Both the position numbers and the translations under genes were made by a program. From contig NZ_JAHEAG010000010.1 in assembly GCF_018596315.1 (NCBI RefSeq), forward strand, positions 1 through 64,000: 64,000 bases of DNA, written 5' to 3'. The stretch's first letter is position 1. Each line of letters begins with the position of its first letter. The DNA is from Bradyrhizobium sp. SRL28 (lineage in GTDB: Bacteria; Pseudomonadota; Alphaproteobacteria; Rhizobiales; Xanthobacteraceae). The notes under the pieces are model-generated. The model was not told where the DNA came from. It did not search any database and saw only the letters and a program-made list of their open reading frames with translations. Below, piece by piece: positions 13,768-22,193 of this stretch.

Positions 13768-16374
13768 TCAATAGTTTATCGACGTCTGCGCGAAGATGCC
13801 CTGGGCTCTCTGATCGCCCGCGAGGCGCCAGCGATACTGCAGCGTCAGCTCCCAGTACGAGGGTGGCGCCATGTATTTTGTCTCGCCGAACCAGTAGCGT
13901 AACGAACCACCTGCGCCGGCCGAATAGGCGGAACGGTTCGCGAATGAATCGTCGTAGTTTGCAGCCAGCACGGCGTGCGGGAAGAATACCAGTTTGCTGC
14001 TGATGGGATCGAGCCGGAAGCTTCGTCCGAAGCGGCCTTCCATGATCGCGACCAGCTGTCGCTTCTCGAGGAAGCGATCCACTTCCGCGTAGACGTACCA
14101 GGTCGGCCAGCTCGCATCCAAAACACGCAGATCTGTACCGACCGTGTAGGAGTAGAGCGCGCGCAACAGCGTGTCATCGCGTGCCGCATCGCCAAGCGCA
14201 AACAGCTTGTCGACTTCAAAAACCAGGTTGGCGTTCGAGAACGGTTTCCAGCGCGCGCCCACCATGCCCTGTGTCGTGCGTCCGCCCGTTGGCCCGCCGG
14301 ACTGGTCGTAGAGGGTTTCGAAAAGGCGACCGAACAGCTCGAATATCGCGCCGTTCCTGTATCCAAACCCTTCCGGACGATAATAGAACTCGGTTCCCAA
14401 TTGCGACGTATAACTGCTGGGCGCCGTTGTTATCAGGAACGGATTGGGCGCCGAACCGACTTTGCCGTATGAAACCGAAGTGTTGATTCCCCAAACGCGG
14501 GCCAGGTCTGAAACCGTCCGACGCGTCTCGAACAGCTTTTGATTGTCAAGATAGATCCGCCCGTCGGCCCTGGCGTCGATCCCTTCCATGAGATACGCGA
14601 TCGCTTTTGGATTTTCGAACCGCCGCATGGCGGTGTATCCCGCATCGATTGCAGCCCGAGCCGGCAATTGTCCATGGGCGTGTGCGCGATCGAAGCGCGC
14701 CAACGCAATTTCGTCATTGCCGACCGCGGCGGCCAGGTAGCCAACATCAGCGTCCCGGATCGAAGTCAATTTGCCATGGGCTATCGCCTGATCGAACAGG
14801 ACGCGGGGTTCTCGTTTGCGATCTAGCTCGACCAAGGTGTTGATCTGCGCCCGCAGCGCGCCGTCCCTCTGGACAGCCGTGGTTGCCAACCGTTCAGCTG
14901 TCCTGAACTCAGGGAGCGATTCTTCCTTCCGCCCAAGCGCCTGCAGTGCATAGGCCTTGCGGATCGCCGTGTCGTAGCTGACGGGCAATTTCTGCAACGC
15001 GCGCAACGCCCGCAGGGGTTCTTTTGAAGTCAAGGCGGCATCGGCGAGCGAAAGTCTGACGTTGCGGGCTTGACCGGAAGGAAGGCCTTGCTTCAGGGCG
15101 GTTTCCCAGTCCGACATCGCACCATTGAAATTCTTGAGCTTGCTCCTCGCATATCCGCGTTGCGCGTAGATTTCAGCGCTCGCACGCCCCGCATTGATTG
15201 CCTTGGTAGCCTCCGTCTCGGCCTCCGCGGAGCGGCCGGCAGACATGAGGATATTGACAAGCAGAAGCCGGCTCGCAACGGCATCGGGTTCAAGCTCCAC
15301 GGCCTTGCGCGCCTCGGCGACGGCCAATTTGTAGTCCTTGTCTCGTTCGGCCCGATAAGCGCGCTCTTTCGCCTCATAGATTTCTGTTGCGGCTTTCTCT
15401 TCAGCAGATGCAACGGGAGTGAGAATACTCGAAACCAGAGGGGCCTCGAGTTCGCAGCGAACGCCACTGGCATTGGTTAAACAGGTCTGGATCGGCGCCA
15501 GCATACCATTGCCGTGGCTCTGGAGAACCCCAACGCGTTGGCGTGCGCCTTCGGCGTCGGTCAGTCGGGTGATGACCTTGGGATCGGTTCGCGAATAGCT
15601 GCCCAGCAACTCTATCGCGGCGTTGAAGTCTCCGGATGCAAGAGCTGCATCCGCGGCGATCAGGCGGATATTCTTTTGCTGTGGCTCGGTCAGGCCCGGT
15701 ATCGCGAGAGCAGCGCGAAAGTCAGAAACGGCGTCGGCACGCTTTCCCAGACGCTGGTTGAGATAGCCACGCCATACCAGGGGGACATAGTCTGCCCGAT
15801 CGAGCGCAACGGCTTCCGAGGCGGTCGTCAACGCGCCGGGCAGATCATTGTCGGCAAGCTGCGCGCTCAGCAACAACAGGCGGTATGGCGTCGAGGCCGG
15901 CGCATATTCGACCGCGCTGCGTGCCGCCCGCACCGCCGCCTTGGCATCGCCCTTTTCTAGCGCCTTGTAGCCTTCTCCGGCCGGCCGCTGGGCGAGGCGC
16001 TGCCGAATATCGGCTTGCCGCCCTTCGAGCTCCTGGTTGCCGGCAAACGCCGCCGATGCGGTCTTTGTTGCCTGCTCGGCCTGGGGCAGGTCACCCGCGG
16101 CGACCAGCGAATCAATCAGGAGAAGGTGCAGGCGCAGGAGATCAGGGCGGAGCGCCACAGCCTCTGCGGCGCTTGTTGCGGAAGCCTTGTAGTCGCCCTG
16201 GCCGAACGCCTTGTAAGCGGTTTCCGCCGCCGTATAGGCGTCCCCCTCCAGCGGAGGACCGCTATCAGCGACCTGGGCGCTGGCGCCGGCGCACAGAACC
16301 ACGGCGAGCAAAAGCGCCCCCAGCGCCGCCCGAAATGCCGTCTGGTTCAGGTATTTTCCGCCCCAACCGCCCAT
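13768..16374 (-). CDS. TPR / outer-membrane NfrA-like protein
   Basis: 868-residue exported protein. A signal peptide (about residues 1-33, ending in ASA) is followed by TPR-like repeats to about residue 600 (for example EGYKALEKGDAKAAVRAARS and LRLHLLLIDSLVAAGDLPQAE) and a C-terminal domain of about 250 residues resembling the NfrA (phage N4 adsorption protein A) C-terminal barrel, with WYVYAEVDRFLE, FRLDPISSKLVFFPHAVLAANYDDSF and a terminal ELTLQYRWRL...TSINY strand. Proteins with TPR plus barrel export polysaccharide across the outer membrane, so it may serve the GT2 synthase at 9567. No good Shine-Dalgarno precedes the start; the true start may be ATG or slightly downstream. Confidence 0.8.
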   Translation of the reverse strand: MGGWGGKYLNQTAFRAALGALLLAVVLCAGASAQVADSGPPLEGDAYTAAETAYKAFGQGDYKASATSAAEAVALRPDLLRLHLLLIDSLVAAGDLPQAEQATKTASAAFAGNQELEGRQADIRQRLAQRPAGEGYKALEKGDAKAAVRAARSAVEYAPASTPYRLLLLSAQLADNDLPGALTTASEAVALDRADYVPLVWRGYLNQRLGKRADAVSDFRAALAIPGLTEPQQKNIRLIAADAALASGDFNAAIELLGSYSRTDPKVITRLTDAEGARQRVGVLQSHGNGMLAPIQTCLTNASGVRCELEAPLVSSILTPVASAEEKAATEIYEAKERAYRAERDKDYKLAVAEARKAVELEPDAVASRLLLVNILMSAGRSAEAETEATKAINAGRASAEIYAQRGYARSKLKNFNGAMSDWETALKQGLPSGQARNVRLSLADAALTSKEPLRALRALQKLPVSYDTAIRKAYALQALGRKEESLPEFRTAERLATTAVQRDGALRAQINTLVELDRKREPRVLFDQAIAHGKLTSIRDADVGYLAAAVGNDEIALARFDRAHAHGQLPARAAIDAGYTAMRRFENPKAIAYLMEGIDARADGRIYLDNQKLFETRRTVSDLARVWGINTSVSYGKVGSAPNPFLITTAPSSYTSQLGTEFYYRPEGFGYRNGAIFELFGRLFETLYDQSGGPTGGRTTQGMVGARWKPFSNANLVFEVDKLFALGDAARDDTLLRALYSYTVGTDLRVLDASWPTWYVYAEVDRFLEKRQLVAIMEGRFGRSFRLDPISSKLVFFPHAVLAANYDDSFANRSAYSAGAGGSLRYWFGETKYMAPPSYWELTLQYRWRLAGDQRAQGIFAQTSINY

Positions 16375-17027
16375 GCAACCAGCGCTACGCCAATCCCGTT
16401 AAATTTTGACGCTGAACTTGTAACCGAGGGGGCGATTCAGCGGAACGGAGATTTGGCTCTTTAATGACTCGATAGGCCTTGATGTCATTCATTTTTCTCA
16501 CTTTTTTGGAAGCTGTGATGTTTTTGCTGCGTAGTATCAGGCAAAGCCATCACGCAGCGCGCTTTAACCATTTTCTAGTGGCGCAGGGACTCCTGTACAC
16601 GTGAGTTCCATTCGGCAGGACCGAGCGGCCCATTCCCCGACAGCGCCAGGCCCCATTTTGATGCTGGGGCTCATTAAATCGCCAGACCACGAAGTTGGGT
16701 GGATTGCCGGTGGATCCGTCAACTTAAGGCAAGGTTGCTCGGCGGGCGATCGCAACGAGTAGCGGCAGAAAATCGAAGCGCCCCTCCAATTCGCAGCATG
16801 CCTCGCAGCCCGGCATGAGATTGAAGAACGGCTAGGCTTTCAGATCGCTGGCATTGCCGTCCTGGCCTCATCGCATGGGTGGCCCATTAGGGTTAAATGC
16901 GCTCAGCCATTGCAGGACGCACCAGGAACCGGCTTTTGATCCGTGAGCGGCGCACGGGCCGGCTCTTGACAGGTTTTTAACTGGGCATTTTTCAACCGTG
17001 CAATCATGGCAGATTGCTGCAGTCCGA
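16375..17027. other. 653-base region without supported gene
   Basis: Contains the promoter zone of the NfrA-like gene with the word ACGCCAATCCCG near 16387, and an inverted repeat GCCCCA/TGGGGC at 16650-16670 with a nine-base loop but no T run. Short open frames here lack start signals. Nothing else seen. Confidence 0.4.
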
Positions 17028-17252
17028 ATGGATAAATTCGACATGGGTGTTGAAGCGACCGTCGCCCTGATGGGTGGCAAAGCATTCAAGCTGGTTTGCG
17101 AACAATGCGGCAGCCTGACGGTTGCGTTGCCGGTCGAGGCCCAGCCGGATCCATGTTCCATTCTGAAATGTGGGCGGTGCGGCTCTCCGCGAGGAACGCT
17201 TCAGTCGCTGCGTGAAACGTCAGTTCAGGCGGGCATCCGACATCCGGTGTAG
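17028..17252 (+). CDS. small zinc-ribbon-like protein
   Basis: 74 residues from ATG 17028 (a GTG at 16998 is also in frame). Two Cys pairs, CEQCGS and CGRCGSPRGTL, are spaced about 29 residues apart as in a zinc ribbon, with a lone Cys (PCS) between. The final RGTLQSLRE motif is shared with uncharacterised small zinc-ribbon proteins I associate with Bradyrhizobium. Probably cytoplasmic; no enzymatic motif. Isolated on the strand. Confidence 0.6.
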   Translation: MDKFDMGVEATVALMGGKAFKLVCEQCGSLTVALPVEAQPDPCSILKCGRCGSPRGTLQSLRETSVQAGIRHPV

Positions 17253-17566
17253 CAGATGTGGCCGGCGACGGGTTCGACTTGCTTTCTGTTTTCAGCCGAG
17301 GGACCGGACTTGCCGGAAGCTTGATACCTCGAGGTGAATGTCGGCTGTTGGCGGCATCGCCGCTGAACTCGCGAATTCAAATTGCCGCGCAAACCCCGGA
17401 TAATCGTGGAAAAAATACGCGTGGAAGGCCCTAGTCAGCATCCGGTCAAGCGGGGTAGGCTCGACCAGGCAGGCTCCGGTTTGGCCGGCGGTCAGCCGTC
17501 AGTCTTGTATTTTCGAGTCTCTGTATTTTCGAAGCAGCTAGTAATCGCGCGAGGAGAGAAAGAAAC
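17253..17566. other. gene-free stretch before small secreted protein
   Basis: No coding sequence supported. The word TGTATTTTCGA occurs twice in close succession (about 17505 and 17521) just upstream of the next gene. Confidence 0.35.
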
Positions 17567-17842
17567 ATGCGAACGATCTGTGCGTCCGTGCTGGGGGCCG
17601 GGCTCTTGATTGCTACCAATGCCAATGCGGCGCCGCTTCTAAGTCATAGTCAGCCTACCCCGGATTCGTTGATCACGGCCGCGAAGGTCATCTGCGACGA
17701 GGCGGGAAACTGCTATCGACCGAATGTGCGACGGCCCGTGGCGCGCTGGGTTTACGGCGACAAGAATTTCTATGGACCGTACGCCGGACCTGGCAACTAC
17801 GGTAATCCGCGGTATCGTTACAGCTGGTGGCCCTGGGATTGA
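17567..17842 (+). CDS. small secreted aromatic-rich protein
   Basis: 91 residues from ATG 17567 with GAGGAGAGAAAG upstream. A signal peptide (MRTICASVLGAGLLIATNANA) precedes a mature part with one Cys pair (VICDEAGNCYR) and a C-terminus dominated by Tyr, Trp, Gly, Pro and Asn (FYGPYAGPGNYGNPRYRYSW). Small exported proteins of this composition are common in Rhizobiales and lack known function. No partner is visible nearby. Confidence 0.65.
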   Translation: MRTICASVLGAGLLIATNANAAPLLSHSQPTPDSLITAAKVICDEAGNCYRPNVRRPVARWVYGDKNFYGPYAGPGNYGNPRYRYSWWPWD

Positions 17843-18391
17843 TCTTGTCTGCCGGACGTCATCGCTGCATGGTGCCGTTAGCCTGCTGAAAGCCAATGAA
17901 AGAATGTGGCGCAGCCGCAAATGAGTTGCGATGCCAGCAGCAAAACGGCCCATGAAACGAACAGGATTCGCATAACCATCCGCGCGCTCTCGACCGGCTG
18001 CTGATCGCTGACTGGTCGGGCATAACGCACCAGATTCGAAATTGTTCATCACCGTGAAGGGTGAGGCGCGCGCAAATATCAAGCGACCACTCGAAGACAG
18101 CCTCGGTATTAAGAATAATAGCGGCTTAAATCATTATCGCGGGCCAAGTAGGCAGACCCCATCGGATCAGGGGCGAGTGCGGAGCCGGCCGGATTTCTAC
18201 TAGAGGGTGCGGCTATTATCTCCACAGGCGGATTCATGTGGAACCCAAATTAAGCCTGCTTCGGCCTATAAACGGTATCAAATCGCTGTTATAGCATTTG
18301 CAGAAATGCCGCCGATACTGGTCCGCCACTAACTGCCGATGTTCGCCAAGGCGCAGGTTGGTTTTAAAGATAATCACGTTGTTCAATTATC
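17843..18391. other. 549-base region without supported gene
   Basis: No ribosome-binding site or coherent product in any frame. The part from about 18100 to 18390 is noticeably richer in A and T and probably includes the promoter of the next small gene. Confidence 0.4.
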
Positions 18392-18661
18392 ATGGCTATT
18401 AAAATGAATTTCGATGGCATCGATTGGTCAGCAGCTGCACCAAGCTGGCGTTCGATGTTTACAGGGCTCTTTTTGCCGTTGCTTGCCCTCGCCTTGCTGG
18501 TTGTTTCCATCGATCTTGCTTTGGGCTGGTTCTTTGAAAGATGGGTCGGCCCTTCGAGCATGTCGCCTTTGCTGCTTGCCGCGATCATGCTTCCGCCGGC
18601 GCTATTAAGCGCGTTTGGTTGCTGCAAGCTTTTCCTGCATTTGAAAGACAGGCTGCGGTGA
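18392..18661 (+). CDS. small two-helix membrane protein
   Basis: 89-residue protein with a polar amphipathic N-terminus (about 25 residues) and two hydrophobic helices (about residues 27-48 and 58-77, LFLPLLALALLVVSIDLALGWFF and LLLAAIMLPPALLSAFG), ending in a basic HLKDRLR. No family recognised. Start chosen at ATG 18392; ATG 18404 is also possible, neither has a clear Shine-Dalgarno. It stands alone before the convergent ABC-transporter operon. Confidence 0.5.
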   Translation: MAIKMNFDGIDWSAAAPSWRSMFTGLFLPLLALALLVVSIDLALGWFFERWVGPSSMSPLLLAAIMLPPALLSAFGCCKLFLHLKDRLR

Positions 18662-18763
18662 GGACGGCTGCTCGATCCCGCAACCGGGAGCGTTGTCCGA
18701 GTGGATTGATGGCCTGCTGCATCGTCTGACGGATTCGCAGCCGGCGCGAACGCGGGGTGGCTG

Positions 18764-19549
18764 TCAGGCGTGAACCGCAACCTTCAATGCCTCGCCACGG
18801 ATCTCTTCGACGAGCCGTTCCTTCAGCCTGACGAATTCGGGCGCGGTCTTGATCTTGTAGGATCGCGGATGGGGCAGATCGACCACGATCTCGGCCTTGA
18901 TGCGGCCCGGACGTGCGCTCATCACGACGACGCGGCTGCCGAGGAAGATAGCCTCTTCGATATCGTGCGTGACGAACAGTACGGTCTTCTGGTCGCGTTC
19001 CCAGATCCCGAGCAGCATTTCCTGCATCAGCGCGCGGGTTTGATTGTCCAGCGCCCCGAACGGCTCGTCGAGCAACAGGATCTTGGGATCGTTGGCGAGG
19101 GCACGTGCGATGGCCGTGCGCTGCTGCATGCCTCCGGACAGTTGCTTCGGCCAGTGATTTTCAAATCCCGATAAACCGACCCGCTGGATGAACCCATCGG
19201 CGATCTTGCCGCGCTCCGCCTCGGAAATTCCGCGCTCGCGCGGGCCGAATGCGATGTTTTCGCGCACGGTCAGCCATGGAAACAGCGTGTACGACTGAAA
19301 CACCATGCCGCGATCCGCGCCAGGTCCGGTTACCTCGAGCCCGTCCAGGATGACGCGGCCGCTTGTCGGCCGGTCAAGGCCTGCGATGATGCGCAGCAGC
19401 GTGGATTTTCCGCAGCCCGACGGGCCGAGGATGGTGACGAAGTCATTGTTGCCGACGCTGAGGTCGGTCGGTTCCAGAGCCCGCGTGGGCGCGTTGCCCT
19501 GGCGCGCAGGGAAGATGCGAGTGACCTGATCGATCTTCAGCTTGGTCAT
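18764..19549 (-). CDS. NitT/TauT-type ABC transporter ATP-binding protein
   Basis: 261-residue ATPase of the nitrate/sulfonate/taurine class. Walker A GPSGCGKST, the ABC signature LSGGMQQR, Walker B LLLDEPFGALD and the switch histidine in FVTHDIEEA are all present. I start at the ATG at 19547-19549, which overlaps the stop codon of the permease (ATGA). It energises uptake together with the permease and binding protein encoded upstream on the same strand. Position next to hutC and hutF suggests histidine, urocanate or a related imidazole as substrate, but subfamily alone does not tell. Confidence 0.93.
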   Translation of the reverse strand: MTKLKIDQVTRIFPARQGNAPTRALEPTDLSVGNNDFVTILGPSGCGKSTLLRIIAGLDRPTSGRVILDGLEVTGPGADRGMVFQSYTLFPWLTVRENIAFGPRERGISEAERGKIADGFIQRVGLSGFENHWPKQLSGGMQQRTAIARALANDPKILLLDEPFGALDNQTRALMQEMLLGIWERDQKTVLFVTHDIEEAIFLGSRVVVMSARPGRIKAEIVVDLPHPRSYKIKTAPEFVRLKERLVEEIRGEALKVAVHA

Positions 19550-20322
19550 GCCAGTTTCCACGGAAACAGCCAGGCGTTGAAAGCCTTGAACAGGAAGTCC
19601 GACACGAGGCCGATCAGCCCGATGACGATGATACCGAAGATGATCTGACCGGTATTGAGTAGAGCCTGGCTGTCAGTGATCATGTGGCCGATGCCCGACG
19701 ATGAACCGATAAGCTCGGCGACGATGACGTAGGTCCAGGCCCAGCCCAGCACGAGCCGAAGGATTTCCGCGATCTCCGGGGCGGACGAGGGCAGCAGCAC
19801 GCGGCCGATGATGCCGCGGTCGTTGGCGCCTAGCGTGTAGGCTGCTTCAACGAGGTCGCGCCGTGTGTTGCCGACGTTCACGGCGATCATCAAGATGATC
19901 TGGAACACCGAGCCGATAAAGATAACCAGCAGCTTCTGCAACTCGCCGATGCCCGCCCACAGGATCAACAGCGGGATAAAGGCTGACGCGGGCAGATAAC
20001 GGGCAAACGAGACAAACGGCTCCAGGAACGCCTCGATCGGCTTGTAAGCGCCCATCAAAACGCCTGTAGGCACCGCGATGATGGCCGCCAGCACGAAGCC
20101 GCCGACAACCCGCCAGACCGTCATGCCGATGTCGAACAGGAAGCCGTGCTTGGTCAGGAGCTCCCAACCTTCCTGCAGCATGGTCAGCGGGTTGGCGAGA
20201 AACGTTTTCGAGACGTAGCCGCCAAATGTTGCCCATGCCCACAGGGCCACGAACAGAACAAAGAACGCAAAGCCATAGACCGCGCGCTGCTTCGATGTCA
20301 CGGGATCAAGAGGACGTATCAC
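19546..20322 (-). CDS. NitT/TauT-type ABC transporter permease
   Basis: 258-residue inner-membrane permease with six predicted helices and the coupling-loop EAA motif EAAYTLGANDRGIIGRVLLPSS before the VLGWAWTYVIVAEL segment typical of SsuC/TauC relatives. It overlaps the ATPase gene by four bases and is about 90 bases from the binding-protein gene, so one operon is likely. Substrate unresolved. Confidence 0.93.
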   Translation of the reverse strand: MIRPLDPVTSKQRAVYGFAFFVLFVALWAWATFGGYVSKTFLANPLTMLQEGWELLTKHGFLFDIGMTVWRVVGGFVLAAIIAVPTGVLMGAYKPIEAFLEPFVSFARYLPASAFIPLLILWAGIGELQKLLVIFIGSVFQIILMIAVNVGNTRRDLVEAAYTLGANDRGIIGRVLLPSSAPEIAEILRLVLGWAWTYVIVAELIGSSSGIGHMITDSQALLNTGQIIFGIIVIGLIGLVSDFLFKAFNAWLFPWKLA

Positions 20323-20411
20323 AAGGCAAATTCCTCAAAGCGGTACGCTGATCATGAGAGGTCGCGCTTCCTCACCTGTGGGAAGCGGGACCGGAGTTGC
20401 GCCGACCGGAC

Positions 20412-21356
20412 CTACTTGATGTAGCTCGTGTCAACGAGGTCATCGATTTTCGGAATCGATTTGATGATGCCGATCTCGAGCAACAGGTCTGCGGCTTCCT
20501 TGGTGAAGGCCTGGAACTCGCCCGCGAAGAATTTCTGGTTCGCGGCCTTGTCCTGCCAGCGAAGATATTTCGCCGAATTGCCGAACTGTTCACCGGACTG
20601 CTTCACGTCGGAACCCATGATCTCGTAGGACTTGGCCTGGTCCTTTTCGATCAGGGCGACGGCCTCGAAATAGCTGTCGGCCAGCGCCTTCGCGGCTTTC
20701 GGGTTGTCGGTCAGGAATTTCGGCGTGCAGCCGAACGTGTCCATGATCATCGGATAGTCGAGCGTGGTGGCGATGATCTTGCCTTTGTCCGGCGCAGCGC
20801 GCACCGTCGAGAGATAAGGCTCATACGTCATGGCTGCATCGTTCTGCCCGGCCACGAATGCCTGCGCGGCGGCGGCGGGCTCCAGGTTCACCACTGTCAC
20901 GTCCTTGACCGAGAGGCCGTTCTTCTTGAGCATCCAGGCCAGTGTGAAATAGGGAGCGGTGCCGGGCGCGGATGCAGCGACCGTCTTGCCCTTTAGGTCC
21001 TTGATCGACGCGACATCGTTTCGCGTTGCCATGCCGTCGGCGCCGTAGCTCTTGTCGAGCTGGAAGATCTGCTTGGTTGCGACGCCATTGGCATTCCAGG
21101 AAATCCAGGTTTCGACCGTGGTCGCCGCGCACTGGATGTCGCCTGAGGCGATGGCCAGATGCCGGTCCTTCTGCGGGATCTTCTTGATCGTCACATCGAG
21201 GCCGTTCTTCTTGAAGATGCCTGCCTGGTTGGCGAGCGTGAGCGGCGCAAACCCGGTCCATCCGGAAATGCCGATGCCGACCTTCACGTCTTGCGCGATG
21301 GCCGGCGCGGACACCAGAAGAGCGGCGGTTGCGGCGAATATTCTAAAACTAAGCAT
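20412..21356 (-). CDS. NitT/TauT-type ABC transporter substrate-binding protein
   Basis: 314-residue periplasmic binding protein with signal peptide MLSFRIFAATAALLVSAPAIA and the NMT1/SsuA-like fold: VGISGWTGFAPLTLANQAGIFKKNGLDV near the N-terminus, LKGKTVAASAPGTAPYF in the middle. It precedes its permease and ATPase genes and follows hutC by 93 bases. The hut setting points to an imidazole compound as ligand; taurine, nitrate or a thiamine precursor remain formal alternatives. Confidence 0.92.
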   Translation of the reverse strand: MLSFRIFAATAALLVSAPAIAQDVKVGIGISGWTGFAPLTLANQAGIFKKNGLDVTIKKIPQKDRHLAIASGDIQCAATTVETWISWNANGVATKQIFQLDKSYGADGMATRNDVASIKDLKGKTVAASAPGTAPYFTLAWMLKKNGLSVKDVTVVNLEPAAAAQAFVAGQNDAAMTYEPYLSTVRAAPDKGKIIATTLDYPMIMDTFGCTPKFLTDNPKAAKALADSYFEAVALIEKDQAKSYEIMGSDVKQSGEQFGNSAKYLRWQDKAANQKFFAGEFQAFTKEAADLLLEIGIIKSIPKIDDLVDTSYIK

Positions 21357-21449
21357 GATTGTCTTCCTTTTGCCTGACGTATGGATTTGGTCCTGTTCGT
21401 CCTACTGCTGCATAAATTGTGCCGTACTTCACACGCATGGCTCTGCCTC

Positions 21450-22193
21450 TCAGCCGCCCTTGAAGCGGGCAATCAGTTTGTGAGTCTCGCCTGGATAGAG
21501 CAGGCGCACGGCAGTCAGAGGCCGCGCGCTTCGCCAGGTGTGCCGGTCGATCACGAGGCACGGTGCGCCGATCGCTATGTCCAGGGCCGCCGCGGCCTGT
21601 TGGTCGGCCACAATGGCGCAGATCGAATGTTCGGCTTCCGTCCAGGGGACATGGTGAAGCAGCCACGAGCCGGGCGGTTCGGTCGCAAAATCCGCCGCAG
21701 CCGCCTCGGGCACGGCGTCGAGATCGATCAGCCTGTCCTCGATGGCGAAGGGTACATCATCCGCGCTGTGCCGGCACGCGATCGCGATCACCTTGCCGGT
21801 CTGCCGTGCCCCGAGACGGGCGCGGTCGGCCGCGGTCGCGGCACGGCGCGAGCACTGGATCAATTCATAGCCATAGCTGCGGCCGAGCGCGGTGATCTCC
21901 GCGCGGATGTCGGCGATCTTGAGCACCGCTGACAGGAATGTGGGACGACGTACAAAGGTTCCGGCCTTGCGCCGTCGCTCGATCAGATCGGCTTGCGCCA
22001 GTTCCGACAGCGCCTTGCTGACAGTCATGCGCGAGCAGCCATAGCGCGCCATCAGCTCGTGCTCGAACGGGATGCGGTGACCCGGGGGCCATTCGCCGGT
22101 CAGGATCCTCCGTTCGATGTCGAGCCGAATCTGCTTGTACAGCGTCGGCTTGCCGACCGCCGGGAGTTTCTCGCGGTCCGTGGCGAGGCTCAT
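21450..22193 (-). CDS. hutC: HutC, GntR-family histidine-utilisation repressor
   Basis: 247-residue regulator with a GntR winged helix (LYKQIRLDIERRILTGEWPPGHRIP, then ELMARYGCSRMTVSKALSELAQADLIERRRKAGTFV) and a UTRA ligand domain ending in HTWRSARPLTAVRLLYPG. HutC proteins repress hut genes and are released by urocanate. The start used is the ATG at 22191-22193, overlapping the hutF stop (ATGA); the frame stays open to 22328 only because it runs antisense-adjacent to hutF codons. A site matching the TGTA-N2-TACA type lies between hutF and hutI. Confidence 0.93.
   Translation of the reverse strand: MSLATDREKLPAVGKPTLYKQIRLDIERRILTGEWPPGHRIPFEHELMARYGCSRMTVSKALSELAQADLIERRRKAGTFVRRPTFLSAVLKIADIRAEITALGRSYGYELIQCSRRAATAADRARLGARQTGKVIAIACRHSADDVPFAIEDRLIDLDAVPEAAAADFATEPPGSWLLHHVPWTEAEHSICAIVADQQAAAALDIAIGAPCLVIDRHTWRSARPLTAVRLLYPGETHKLIARFKGG

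Noticed and set aside
16650..16670. GCCCCA/TGGGGC hairpin considered as terminator or small RNA.
   Set aside because: No T run and no promoter nearby; short GC stem likely by chance.
17639..18082. 147-codon minus-strand frame overlapping the small secreted protein.
   Set aside because: Antisense to a better-supported gene for much of its length and no recognisable product.
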